Assembly (NCBI GenBank): GCA_902786015.1
Contig: CADAAU010000009.1
Location: 1 to 64,000 of the forward strand
Origin: an uncultured Coriobacteriaceae bacterium
Lineage (GTDB): Bacteria; Actinomycetota; Coriobacteriia; Coriobacteriales; Atopobiaceae
DNA: 64,000 nt
Direction of reading: 5' to 3'
Positions 17,819 through 27,174 of this stretch are shown piece after piece. Position 1 is the first letter of the stretch; every line of letters starts with the position of its first letter. The notes under the pieces were generated by a model, which searched no databases, had not been told where the DNA came from, and saw nothing but the letters and a program-made list of their open reading frames with translations. The translations under genes were made by a program, and so were the position numbers.

Positions 17819-19267
17819 TTGACGTTTCAGTTCTACATGGTTAACGCGCTCGGATTCGCGCTGCAGCTGGTGCCGGCCATGTTCGTCGTGCTACGCCCAT
17901 TCGACGGGAGGCGCTACCGCGTGCCGCGCCGGGCGCTCTGGATTGCGCTGGCGGCATACGGTGCCGTCGCGAGTCTTGCCTTCCCGCTGGTCGCACACGG
18001 CGTTCGAGTCATCGACACTGCGCTGCTCGGCAACCTCTACCTGCTCGCGGCGGCGATTGTATTCGCCGCCGCCTATTCCTATGTCGTCGATGTCCCGCTC
18101 GCTCGCAAGTTCCTCGCCTTCGTGTTCGGCATCGTCTATGCGGCGGTGCAGCATTCCGTCGTGAACCTGCTGCTTCCGCTGGTCGTGCCGCCCGAGGCAT
18201 ACGCTGTGAACGACCCATACAGCCCATGGGGGACCGGGCTCTACGCCGTCACCACGGCGGTCATACTGTCGCTCACGGTGCTATTTGAGGAGAGGGCGCT
18301 TCGCCGCTACCTCGAGGTCATCGACGTGCGGCAGACGCGCAGGGACATGCTCGCCATGGTGGCCGCCAGCGCCGTGTACCTGTGCCTGATGGTCTCCTTT
18401 ACGAGCTTTTATCAGATGCAGAATGCGGGCATCGAATGGATGGCAGCCCCGGTTGGGCTCCTGTTCACGGTGCTGTTCTGCCTGTTCCTCTACTACCACT
18501 ACCATCTGGCCCTCGTGCGGGAGCAGGAGTTCGCCAACCGAATCCATACCGAGGTGTTCGTGGAGAGCGCCCGGCTGCTGCAGAAGGAGATTGACCGCGC
18601 CCGCGACGTGCGTCACGACCTGCGCCACCTTCTGCGTGAGCTGGGGGCGCTCTCGGACGGGCAGGCCACCCCCGAGATTCGCCGCTGCATCTGTCGCATC
18701 GAGCAGCTGACGCGCCATGCCGACACCGTGTTCTGCGACAACAGGGCGCTCAACGCCCTTCTGCAGTACTACGCGGGACTCGCTGACGAGGGCGAGATTC
18801 CTATCCATGTGTCCGTCGCGTGCGGCACCATTGACGTGGACGATGCCGACCTGGTTCTCACCGTGGGCAACGTACTCGACAACGCGCTTGCGGCAGCAAG
18901 CGAGTATTACGGGGCCAACGGGCCTTCGGGCGAAGACGCGGGACGCGAACGACCCGTGAAGGTCATCGGCGAGGTGGCGCAGCACGTCTTTATGCTGCAG
19001 GTGACGAACCCTTGCGCCCGCGTCGAGCTAGCGGAAGGCTTCCGCAAAGAGGCCCCGGGCGCCTTCCTGCCGGCCGAGGCGTTCCTGAGCACCCACGAGG
19101 GCGGTGGCCGGGGGCTTTTGCGCGTGTCGCAGCTCACCGAGCGCTACGACGGCCGCGCGGAGTTCCGCTTCGATGCCGACACTGCGACGTTCACCACCCG
19201 AGTAGCATTGGTCGAGGGTCAATCGGACTCCTCGAAGGAAGCTGGTTTCGTAAGAGCTGGGAGGTAG
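17819..19267 (+). CDS. AgrC-like membrane sensor histidine kinase (GHKL)
   Basis: The 482-residue protein has about six hydrophobic segments in residues 1-235 and no separate extracellular sensor domain, as in peptide-sensing AgrC/ComD-type kinases. The phospho-acceptor region is DVRHDLRHLLRE (His near residue 265). The N box is TVGNVLDNALAAA (about 350) and the G box is GGGRGLL (about 425), features of the HPK10/GHKL kinases. The start is taken as TTG 17819 (AAAGGATGG upstream); ATG 17837 is the alternative. It lies 6 bp before its response regulator. No AgrB or AgrD-like gene is visible nearby, so the signal is unknown. Confidence 0.85.
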   Translation: MTFQFYMVNALGFALQLVPAMFVVLRPFDGRRYRVPRRALWIALAAYGAVASLAFPLVAHGVRVIDTALLGNLYLLAAAIVFAAAYSYVVDVPLARKFLAFVFGIVYAAVQHSVVNLLLPLVVPPEAYAVNDPYSPWGTGLYAVTTAVILSLTVLFEERALRRYLEVIDVRQTRRDMLAMVAASAVYLCLMVSFTSFYQMQNAGIEWMAAPVGLLFTVLFCLFLYYHYHLALVREQEFANRIHTEVFVESARLLQKEIDRARDVRHDLRHLLRELGALSDGQATPEIRRCICRIEQLTRHADTVFCDNRALNALLQYYAGLADEGEIPIHVSVACGTIDVDDADLVLTVGNVLDNALAAASEYYGANGPSGEDAGRERPVKVIGEVAQHVFMLQVTNPCARVELAEGFRKEAPGAFLPAEAFLSTHEGGGRGLLRVSQLTERYDGRAEFRFDADTATFTTRVALVEGQSDSSKEAGFVRAGR

Positions 19268-19273
19268 CTCTGA

Positions 19274-19993
19274 ATGCGCATAGGCATCTGCGAAGACGAC
19301 CCCAAAGACTGCGCGCGGTTGCGGGAATTCCTTGCGGAGTACAGGGCAAACGATTCGGTCCTGTGCTACTCGGATGCCACTGGTCTACTTGGGGCCATTA
19401 AAAGAGGCGTCATCTTCGACCTGTTGTTCCTTGATGTCTATCTGCCCGACATGAAGGGCACCGAACTCGCGACAGCCGTGCGCGAGGCGCATCCCACGCC
19501 CCAGCCATCCATCGCCTTCATCACGTCGAGCGAAGAGTACGCCATCCAGGCGTTCGCCCTGGGTGCCGTTCACTACATCACGAAACCCTTCACGCGCGAG
19601 GCCGTGGTAGAGGCGCTCCAGCGCACCGCCCGTCCCCACGAGTTGCGGCGCGGAATCACGGTGTCGGCGGGAAACGCCACACGGTTCGTGTACCTCGACG
19701 AGATCGCGACTTGCGAGAGTGCGGGCCACATGGTGACCGTGCGCCTGATGGACGGAGGCGTGCTCTCGTTCCGGCAGACGCTCGGCAATTTGCGGCGAAG
19801 TCTGGACGCCCGTTTCGTCGACGTGACGCGCGGCGTGGTGGTGAACGCCGATTTCATTGAGTGGATGGGCGCCAAGTCGTGCGTGCTGAAGGACAGACGA
19901 GAGATGCTGTTGAGCCGGGCCGGTGCCAAGAACATCCGCAAGGCCTACCATGACTACCTCTTCTCGCGCATGGTCGACCGCATGGGCCGATGA
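19274..19993 (+). CDS. LytTR-family response regulator (AgrA-like)
   Basis: The 239-residue protein begins with a receiver domain: acidic pair in CEDD (residues 6-9), phosphorylated Asp in LLFLDVYLPD (about 54), Thr/Ser in FITSSEEYA and Lys in HYITKPF (about 103). Residues about 130-235 form a LytTR DNA-binding domain (VYLDEIATCES, FRQTLGNLRRSL, FVDVTRGVVVNADFIEWM). It is encoded directly after the kinase and would be activated by it. Direct-repeat targets expected for LytTR proteins were not clearly seen in the 202-bp gap before the next gene. Confidence 0.92.
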   Translation: MRIGICEDDPKDCARLREFLAEYRANDSVLCYSDATGLLGAIKRGVIFDLLFLDVYLPDMKGTELATAVREAHPTPQPSIAFITSSEEYAIQAFALGAVHYITKPFTREAVVEALQRTARPHELRRGITVSAGNATRFVYLDEIATCESAGHMVTVRLMDGGVLSFRQTLGNLRRSLDARFVDVTRGVVVNADFIEWMGAKSCVLKDRREMLLSRAGAKNIRKAYHDYLFSRMVDRMGR

Positions 19994-20195
19994 CGATAAG
20001 GCTTTTGGGTCGGGCCCATCAACTCAATCTGGCCGATCTCCTCACCGTTCGTGCTCACGAGGGGCACCACTCGTGCCAAAAAAAACCAATCGGGCCAGAG
20101 GCTCCTGTAAGGTATCCGTGAACACCACGAAACGCTTCCGAAAAAGTCATTGAATCGGATGCGTACGGTTGAGCAAATGAAAGGAGAGTGCTTGC

Positions 20196-20963
20196 ATGGA
20201 AAAGACGAAGAAGATCGTACCGGAGGGATGGTTCAAATGGGAGCGCCCGGAGATTGACTTTCCCTTCTACGACGACGACTCCGTACCCGCCTGGCATGGC
20301 TGGCTGCTCCTCGGGGTGTCACTGTTCGTGGCGGTAGCCCTGAACGTCTCGACCTTCCTTCCGGTGGACAGGTCGATCTTCAAGATCATCGTCGTGTTCC
20401 TGATTCCGCTGGTGACACTTCTGTTCGTGGCACACGGCAATATTGGCACCATCATCAAGAAACCGCGTCTTGGGGACATCCCATTGATAATCATCGTGGT
20501 GGTGCTCGATGTGGTCTATTCACTTGCAGTGGGCGGCCTCCTCGTCGCGCTCGGCATCCAGACGCGGGGAAACGTCGTGTTCGGCCAGACGATGGACGCT
20601 GGGTTTTTCGCCTTGGTCTTCGTGCAGCTGTTCGGTGAGGAGCTGTTCAAGACGAACATGCTGCTTGGAATTCTCTTGCTGCTGTTCCGTAGGTCGGGCA
20701 ACCGCAAGAGCGCTGTTGTTATCGCCACGTTCGTGACCCTGCTCGTTTTCGGACTCGCGCACTATGCCGCCTACGGTTCCCTCTTGCAAATCCTGCTCAT
20801 CCAAGGGTTGGGGAGCATCATTTGCGTGTTTGCGTACCTCAAGACGAAGAACATGCTCGTGACGTATGTCGCCCATCTGCTGATCGATCTGATTCCCTTT
20901 GGGTTGGCGACGCTCGGGTTGGTGTCGGCCGGTGCGACGGCAGCTGCGTTGATCTTGTTCTGA
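20196..20963 (+). CDS. CPBP-family intramembrane protease-like protein
   Basis: The 255-residue protein has about seven hydrophobic segments. CPBP/Rce1-type motifs are present: GEELFKTN (residues about 147-154, matching EExxxR but with N at the last position), FGLAHYAAYG (FxxxH) and VAHLLIDL (HxxxD). Members include CAAX proteases and proteins that process or give immunity to peptides. Start ATG 20196 follows AAAGGAGAG by 7 bp. Its place just after an Agr-like kinase-regulator pair suggests a role in handling a peptide signal or bacteriocin; this is inference. An intrinsic terminator lies 54 bp downstream. Confidence 0.8.
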   Translation: MEKTKKIVPEGWFKWERPEIDFPFYDDDSVPAWHGWLLLGVSLFVAVALNVSTFLPVDRSIFKIIVVFLIPLVTLLFVAHGNIGTIIKKPRLGDIPLIIIVVVLDVVYSLAVGGLLVALGIQTRGNVVFGQTMDAGFFALVFVQLFGEELFKTNMLLGILLLLFRRSGNRKSAVVIATFVTLLVFGLAHYAAYGSLLQILLIQGLGSIICVFAYLKTKNMLVTYVAHLLIDLIPFGLATLGLVSAGATAAALILF

Positions 20964-21016
20964 TGAGAATCGCTCTCAACGCATTTCGAAGGATTACAAC
21001 AAAAATACTATAATAA

Positions 21017-21040
21017 CGCAGGCCCTCCGGGGCCTGTTTT
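21017..21040 (+). terminator. Intrinsic terminator after the CPBP gene
   Basis: CAGGCCC (21019-21025) pairs with GGGCCTG (21030-21036), followed by TTTT. Confidence 0.8.
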
Positions 21041-21640
21041 CGTTTCGGGAGAACCCCTACCTAGAGGCAGGCCATGACGCTCCCAAAAAGCTGGGCATAA
21101 CGGAGACAAGCGATGGAGACAAGCCCCCTTTGCCTTGGCCCGCTTCCGGACGCGCCGTCGCGCGAGACCGCCGGCCCGTCTCCCGGACGTGCCGTCGCGC
21201 GAACCTAGGGGGGTACTTTGTGCAAATAGTACCCCTCCAACTTTGTTCGTCTCTTTGCAAACGGGCAGGTCAGAGGGTCTTCTTGTGTTCGTTTGCACAA
21301 AGGTGGGGGTGTGCCGTTTGCAAAAAGTGGAGGGGGTGGTTTGTGCGCGGGTCGGGTCGTGCGTGGTCCGTGCGGGACGCTTGACCCATCTTCGGAGGCG
21401 AGCGAAAACGGTGAGGAACGAGGCCGTCGAGAAGATCGCCGGCCCAGACGGGCGGACGGGCCCCGGCAGGCCGTGCATTTGTCACAGCCGCCCATCCCGT
21501 CGCCGCCACGCCGCGCGGCGGCGACGGCGTGCCCAGGGGCTAATCCTCGGCGAGTCGACTCGCAAGTACGCTCTTCACTTCTCTAAGCCGCTGCACGTTA
21601 GGAGCGAGATAAGGGCGTTGACCTTCTCGACGCATGCAAA
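21041..21640. other. 600-bp gene-free stretch with TTTGCA-type repeats
   Basis: No supported gene. A hairpin GGGGTACT-(10 nt)-AGTACCCC lies at 21210-21235. Variants of GTTTGCA/TTTGTGCAAA recur at about 21217, 21254, 21291, 21317 and 21339 among runs of G. Bases 21107-21135 hold half of the GCGATGG hairpin family. Open frames on both strands lack start signals. Confidence 0.5.
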
Positions 21641-21646
21641 GACGAA

Positions 21647-21675
21647 CCGCCCCGCCATTCGTGGCGGAGCGGTCT
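21647..21675 (-). terminator. Hairpin after the Nudix-ChW gene
   Basis: CCGCCCCGCCA (21647-21657) and TGGCGGAGCGG (21662-21672) form an 11-bp stem with one mismatch and a TTCG loop, 29 bp beyond the stop of the minus-strand gene. Confidence 0.65.
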
Positions 21676-21700
21676 GCGAAAGAAGGCATCTGTCGCGTTG

Positions 21701-22567
21701 CTACTTGCTCACGCACGCCGCCTGTGAAGCGTCGTACCCGGCAGGCACCTGGCCCTGCGGCAGAACCTGTACGTCGATGGCCTCGGCGCGCTTGGAGAGG
21801 CCCGTAGTGCCGGCGTCCTCGCCGTCGTGCGCCCATCCTAGCCAGCCGTAGGTCTGGCTGTGTACGCGGTACCACACGCTGAAGCCGTTCTCCGCCGCCA
21901 AGTCACCGGTGAGTTTCACGCGCACGGCCTCGAGCCTGCGGGACTCGCCCTCGGTACCGGCGAGCTCGCCGTTAGCGGCGGCGGGCATCCTGCCGATGCC
22001 CTGGGCGTGGACCTCGTAGGAGATCCCTCCCGCGAGCGGCTGGTTGGGTACGGAGATCCTCAAGGCCTCGAGTCGCTTTGACTGCCCCGTGGTGCCGAAC
22101 TCGAGTGCGCTCGACGCGCCGGTCCAGCCCACCCCTTGCAGGTGGACGTCAGTGACAGAAGCGCAGTAGCGTCCCAGAAAGTGAAGATGACTTGGTACGT
22201 ATGTCCCTCGCCGTATGTGGCCATCGACGGTTAGGGTCTCCAAGCTCAGGATTTCGTCGCCAACCAGTCGGCCGCTCGTCACGCCCGTCTCTTCACGTAG
22301 CTCGCGAAGCGCGACAGAGCGTAGGTCGGGGCAACCGTCGGCATGTCCGCCCACCCATGACCACGAGTCGTATATGTTGTGATACACCATGAGTGTCTTG
22401 GTCCTTGCGCGATTGACCGTCCAGATGGAAGTGGTCATGTGTGCCACAAGATTGCCGCGCTCGAGGTAATCCTCGTGATCGGCCATGAATCGGAGCATCT
22501 GCGCGCGATCGAGCGCCTCCTGCTCGCAGCGTGGCATGAATGCCCGAATCTCGTCCTGCAGCGTCAT
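21701..22567 (-). CDS. Chimeric Nudix hydrolase domain fused to three ChW repeats
   Basis: The 288-residue frame starts at ATG 22567 (AGAGGAGG 6-7 bp upstream). Residues 1-132 are a Nudix domain with the box GGHADGCPDLRSVALRELRE-ETGV at 73-96; the first Glu of the usual box is Pro. The domain stops short after SHLHFLGRY, about 40 residues earlier than a normal Nudix protein. Residues 136-288 are three ChW repeats (VTDVHLQGVGW, YEVHAQGIGR, WYRVHSQTYGWLGW) matching the last three repeats of the neighbouring peptidase. ChW repeats are normally exported, yet no signal peptide is present. This is probably a recombination product, possibly still translated. Confidence 0.82.
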   Translation of the reverse strand: MTLQDEIRAFMPRCEQEALDRAQMLRFMADHEDYLERGNLVAHMTTSIWTVNRARTKTLMVYHNIYDSWSWVGGHADGCPDLRSVALRELREETGVTSGRLVGDEILSLETLTVDGHIRRGTYVPSHLHFLGRYCASVTDVHLQGVGWTGASSALEFGTTGQSKRLEALRISVPNQPLAGGISYEVHAQGIGRMPAAANGELAGTEGESRRLEAVRVKLTGDLAAENGFSVWYRVHSQTYGWLGWAHDGEDAGTTGLSKRAEAIDVQVLPQGQVPAGYDASQAACVSK

Positions 22568-22757
22568 GGCTACGCCTCCTCTAAACGGGCACTTCTTCCC
22601 AGATAAAGTGCTCCGGCTCCAACTCCCATAATAAGCATGGCGCGCGCTGGACCTGCCGAAATAATAGTCGGGTTGTGGAAAAATATTCACGATAAAGATG
22701 CTATTATGAATACATTCTGACGGTGGTTGTGTATGTCAGTCGGTACAAGGAGTTAGC

Positions 22758-25589
22758 ATGAAACGAAGCATTAAACGAAGTACAAACGTACCAAAACAGG
22801 CCATCACATTGCTTTTGGTGATATCGATGGCGCTCACGTCGGTATACATACCAGACGTGGCATGGGCCCAGGAGGCGCAAGGCACTGTGCCAGAATGGGT
22901 GGTTGACGATGGCGAGGGCGAGGTGCCAGACGAGTTCTGGGCTCAGGCTGAGATACCATCCACGTACAACATGCACGACGAAGGCGTGGTGACGCCGGTC
23001 AAGAGCCAAGGCGATTGGGGGATGTGCTGGACCTTTGGTGCCATTTCCGCTGTCGAGACTACGATTCTGACGTCCACGGGCTATACGTACCAACAAACGG
23101 TCGATGAGGGCCAGCCGTTGGACCTTTCGGAGCGGCATCTCGCATACTTTGCGTACCATCCCATCACGGAGGAGATGAATCCCACCCAAGCTGGCGAGGG
23201 AATCCACCTTCTGAGCGACAATCCGAACGCAGCGTTCAACGTGGGCGGCGGCGGCATTCTGGTGACGACTTTGTTCTCGCAGGGCATAGGTCCCGTTCCA
23301 GAGAGTGAGTTTCCCTACTGGGGCAAGGAAGAACTGACGAATCTGCAGTACTTTGACGCGCATCCCGACGAGGTGACACGAGAGCAAATCGAGACAGAGG
23401 CAAAGGCCTCCGGCTATCCGGATGGCGACACATACCTTGCGAATCTGGTAGAGAGAAGCGGCAAGTCTGAGGACGAAATCTTTGCGGCGTTCAAGGTGGC
23501 CGAGCGCGCCAACCTCGAAAAGAATCTCAGCTATTCCAGCAAGGATGACTGGTCCATTGACAACACCAGAGAGAACCGCATGCTCTCCGGAGGGTTCCTT
23601 TTGAAGAACGGTAACGTCTTGCCTGGGTATTGGACGAATGCAGCTGAGGACGTGGAGCCAAGCGCGGACGGGATGAGGGCTATCAAGCAGGAGATACTTG
23701 ACGGTCGTGCGGTGTCCATGTCGTACTTTGTGGACCAGTCAGGCGAGCATGAGGTGTCGACCGAGGATGGCGGCGACAGATATGCCTATTAATATAACGT
23801 GCCTAGCGACACGAACCATCGCGTATGCATTGTGGGCTGGGACGATAGCTTCAGTAGGGAGAACTTCCAGGTAACGGATGACAAGGGTACCCATGGCTTC
23901 ATTCCCCCCAAGGATGGCGCATGGATTGTGAAGAACAGCTGGGGCTCGATAACTGATGCGGAACCAGATGCCAACGGCAACGTGGTGAACCGGGGCGAGT
24001 TCGGTATCAAGAACGAGAACGGCGAAGATACGGGCTACTTCTACTTGTCGTACTACGACAAGAGCCTCTCAAAAACGGAGACGATGGAGTTTACGTCAGC
24101 TCCGGGAGATGAGTTCATTGCGATGCAGTATGACTACATGCCCGCCATCACGGGATTCTATAATACCGCGCCCAGCGAGCAGTACGTAAGCTCCGCCAAC
24201 GTGTTTACGACGGAGGGAGGCTTCGAGCTTCAGAGCGTCTCGACGCGTACGTCCGAGCAGAATCAGCGCGTGACCTTTGCCATCTATCGTCTGAAGGAGA
24301 ACGCAAAGAATCCCACGGATGGAACGTTCCTGGGCAGCGTCTCACAGAACTTCGAGTACAGCGGATTCCATCGCATCGAGCTGACCCACCCGCTGACGTT
24401 TGCCAAGGGGGAGAGCTTCTCGATCGTCTCGACCGCATCGAAACTCACTGAAGGCGGAAAGCGCGTGTATGACGTGTCTGCGAACTCGGGTATTCCTGAG
24501 GGTGAGGACAACGGCAGGTACTATACGGTGGCCGTTGTCAACGAGGGCGAGAGCTATTTTGGGACTGGTTCCACCAAGCAGGACTACGTCTGGCAGGACT
24601 GGGCGCAATTCCTCGCCGAGAACGCCGAAGGCATGACGGTGGACAACTTCTCCATCAAGGCGTACGGCGTGCCCGTCGAAGATCCCGAGCTGAGCGTGTC
24701 CTACAACGCCCACTGCCAGACCTACGGCTGGGACGCGCCCTCCGGCACGAACGGCACGACTGCGGGCACTACGGGCGAGTCCAAGCGCCTTGAGGCGTTT
24801 ACTGCGACGGTTGGCGGCGCTAACATCGCGTACAGGAGCCACGTGCAAGGCATCGGCTGGGAGAGCGAGTGGGCACATGACGGCGTGCCCTCCGGCACCA
24901 CGGGCGAGGGGCGTCGCCTTGAGGCCATCCAAATGAACTTGGAGGGCGCGGCAGCCGAGACGCACGACGTGTGGTATCGCGTTCATGCCCAGACGTTTGG
25001 CTGGCTTGGCTGGGCAAAGGCCGGCGAGCCTGCAGGCACTGCCGGCATGAGCAAGCGGCTCGAGGCATTCGAGGTCATCGTGCTTCCCAAGGATCAGGTG
25101 CCCGAGGACTATGACGAGACGCTGCCCGCCTATCGCTCGCGCGTCACGGGACAGGCGCACGTGCAGGGAATCGGCTGGCAGGAGACGGCTTCCGCAGACG
25201 TCTTTGGCACCGAGGGTCAGTCGAAACGAGTAGAGGCCCTCAAGCTTGAGCTCAAGAACCAGCCATGGGCTGGCGGCATTGCTTACGAGGCGCACGTACA
25301 GAACATCGGCTGGCAGGGAGAGGTCGCCGATGGCGCCCTTGCCGGGACGACTGGGGAGTCAAAGAGGGTCGAGGCCGTGCGCATCCACCTCACGGGCGAG
25401 GCCTCGGAGCACCTGAGCGTGTGGTATCGCGTGCACTCGCAGACCTTCGGGTGGCTGGACTGGGCATGCGACGGCGCGGATGCGGGCACCGTGGGTCTTT
25501 CGAAACGTGCCGAGGCAATGGAAATCATCATCTTGCCCAAGGACGTAGCGGCTCCTGGCCCCACCGATAACCCCGTACAAACGAGCTAG
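22758..25589 (+). pseudogene. Secreted papain-like (C1) peptidase with six ChW repeats, in-frame stop
   Basis: The frame of 943 codons has a signal peptide (residues 1-37, ending VAWA), a C1 peptidase domain and six C-terminal ChW repeats (from about codon 643). Catalytic Cys90 lies in KSQGDWGMCWTFG. The frame is broken by TAA at codon 345 (23790-23792), inside RYAY*YNVPSDTNHRVCIVG. The catalytic His354 and Asn393 (WIVKNSWG) therefore lie beyond the stop. Reading frame is kept, so this is a point nonsense change. Start ATG 22758 follows AAGGAG. The 5' product would be an inactive secreted fragment; GTG 23799 could start the 3' part, but without export signal. Confidence 0.88.
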
Positions 25590-25608
25590 CAACTGGCAAT
25601 AACACCAA

Positions 25609-25655
25609 GGCCAAGGGGCACTTCTGCATGGGGTAGAAGTGCCCCTTGGCCTATA
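25609..25655 (+). terminator. Strong hairpin after the peptidase gene
   Basis: GGCCAAGGGGCACTTCT (25609-25625) pairs perfectly over 17 bp with 25635-25651 around a 9-nt loop. There is no clear T run, so it may act in either direction. Confidence 0.65.
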
Positions 25656-25668
25656 GCTACGACAACAA

Positions 25669-25739
25669 GGGGACAGTCTCCCGGTTGTCTTGGCCGTCCT
25701 ACCCGCGACGTTGCCGCAAGACAGACGGGGGACTGCCCT
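25669..25739. repeat. Imperfect inverted repeat
   Basis: Arms of about 23 bp (25669-25692, GGGGACAGTCTCCCGG..TTGTCTTG; 25717-25739, CAAGACAGACGGGGGACTGCCC) face each other. GGGGACAGTC-type motifs recur at other hairpins in this window. It ends 27 bp before fsa. Confidence 0.5.
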
Positions 25740-25766
25740 CTTCTCCTCTAGTGGAGCGTTCCACAA

Positions 25767-26438
25767 ATGTCCATGGAGTTCTTTATTGATTCGGCAGACA
25801 TCGAGGCCATACGCGAGCTTTGCGACTTTTTGCCCATCGACGGCGTGACCACCAACCCCACCATCATCACCAAAAGCGGCAAGGAGCCGGAGCAGGTCTT
25901 TGCCGAACTTGCAGAGGTCCTGACGGAGGACCAAAAGATCATCGCCCAGGTCGTCAGCCTCGACTACAACGGCATTCTGGCCGAGGCGGAACGCATTGCA
26001 CAGATCCGTGGCGGCAAGAACATCGTGGTAAAGATCCCCGTCACGCGCGAGGGTTTGCGGGCCATCCCCGCAGTGAAGGCCAAGGGCATTTCCGTGCTAG
26101 CCACCGGCATCTACTCGCCGGACCAGGCCTTCTGGGCCGCCAAGGCTGGCGCGGACTACCTCGCTCCCTATGTCAATCGCATGTGCAACTACGGTGACGG
26201 TGTGGGGCAGGTAATGGAACTTGTCAACACGCTCGCGCAATACGGCATGGACGCAAAGGTGTGCGCGGCGAGCTTCAAGAACGTGGACCAGGTGCACCAG
26301 TTGCTGGCTGCGGGCGTGCCTTCCATCACCGTGAATCCCGACACCATCCGAGACATGGTTGGCCACCCAGGTACGGCCATCGCTATGGAGGAGTTCACCG
26401 CGAACTGGCAGAAGGCCTACGGACGCACTACGCTCTAA
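25767..26438 (+). CDS. fsa: Fructose-6-phosphate aldolase / transaldolase-like protein
   Basis: The 223-residue protein matches the small FSA/TalC class: MEFFIDSADIEAIRELCDF at the start, GVTTNPTIITKSGK, and the Schiff-base lysine in NIVVKIPVTREG (about residue 93). ATGIYSPDQAFWAAKAGADY follows. The enzyme splits or forms fructose 6-phosphate from dihydroxyacetone and glyceraldehyde 3-phosphate, or acts as a transaldolase, in the cytoplasm. Start ATG 25767 has GGAG at 25753; ATG 25773 is an alternative. It stands alone. Confidence 0.92.
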   Translation: MSMEFFIDSADIEAIRELCDFLPIDGVTTNPTIITKSGKEPEQVFAELAEVLTEDQKIIAQVVSLDYNGILAEAERIAQIRGGKNIVVKIPVTREGLRAIPAVKAKGISVLATGIYSPDQAFWAAKAGADYLAPYVNRMCNYGDGVGQVMELVNTLAQYGMDAKVCAASFKNVDQVHQLLAAGVPSITVNPDTIRDMVGHPGTAIAMEEFTANWQKAYGRTTL

Positions 26439-26707
26439 TGCGCAGAGGGATTTTTCATATCGGTGTGGGGCGAAGAGAGACCGAATGGGCCTGTTGCTAC
26501 GACGAGCAGCAACCTTGAGCTTTTCTTTACGGCAAGGCTTGGTGAAGGTATGTCCATCGACGAGACGGAACCCAGAATATACCGGATCGGCTTGGAGCCG
26601 CTCTCGCCCTGTCGCCTTGAAAACCGCGTCCCAACAAACCTGCCATGCGAGACGGCGCGGTTGGAGTCGCTTGGAGTTCAGCGGCGTGATGGCTAACTCG
26701 CGGCATC
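26439..26707. other. Stretch without a supported gene
   Basis: It contains a small hairpin (GTTGCT ... AGCAAC, about 26492-26513). A short frame from ATG 26550 (MSIDETEPRIYRIG) has GGTGAAGGT upstream but no recognisable product. Confidence 0.4.
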
Positions 26708-26960
26708 CTATTCGTCCCAGTCTCGGTGGGCGGTCATGCCGTCGTCGGGCCAACCCTCGTCGTAGACACACCCTCTGCTGCTTCTCGGAGAGTGCGATGG
26801 AGAAGGCCCGCTCCTTGCCGTCCGCGACGCTCTCGACGAACACGTTGTAGCCCTTGTGGGAGTGTGTGCGGTTGTCCAATCGGTAACGCCACACGTCCGA
26901 GCGCACTTGCACGGAGCACACGACGCTCCTGAATCGAATCTTCTTCTGGCCCTTCGCCAT
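26708..26960 (-). pseudogene. Small conserved-looking protein, frameshifted
   Basis: From ATG 26960 (GAGGGAG 8 bp upstream) the frame reads MAKGQKKIRFRSVVCSVQVR, SDVWRYRLDNRTHSHKGYNV, FVESVADGKERAFSIALSEK, QQRV. One extra base within GGTGTGTCTAC then shifts it. The next frame continues sensibly as VYDEGWPDDGMTAHRDWDE and a stop at 26708. Together they form an about 83-residue protein without recognised domain. Beyond the shift the original frame gives Arg-rich nonsense. Probably inactivated recently. Confidence 0.65.
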
Positions 26961-27114
26961 GTTTCGGACTCCCTCGCGCTTCACCGTTGACGGAAGGTGT
27001 CACAGGCAACGCGACACATGGGACGCGCTACGCAAAGACACTCGAGCCAATTCCGCCAATCTTTGTAAGCATGTCGCATGGCAGCATTGCCGCAATGCAA
27101 GAGTCTTGCAGTGC

Positions 27115-27163
27115 TTGCTTGGCATCCGCAGTGCATCTATAATCAACCATAAGTTTGGTTGAT
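27115..27163 (+). promoter_or_regulatory. Promoter with palindromic operator of the two-gene cassette
   Basis: TTGCTT (27115-27120), 17 bp, TATAAT (27138-27143). The inverted repeat ATCAACC (27142-27148) / GGTTGAT (27157-27163) overlaps the end of the -10 and lies 11 bp before the ATG at 27175. This position suits autorepression by the cassette's own helix-turn-helix protein. Confidence 0.75.
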
Positions 27164-27174
27164 AGGAAACATTT

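Noticed and set aside
21041..21640. Open frames in the 600-bp gap before the Nudix-ChW gene
   Set aside because: Frames on both strands overlap each other, contain proline/arginine-rich nonsense and lack start signals.
26097..26984. A 295-codon minus-strand frame covering fsa
   Set aside because: Only its first about 65 codons look real (the frameshifted small gene); the rest is a shadow of fsa and intergenic DNA.
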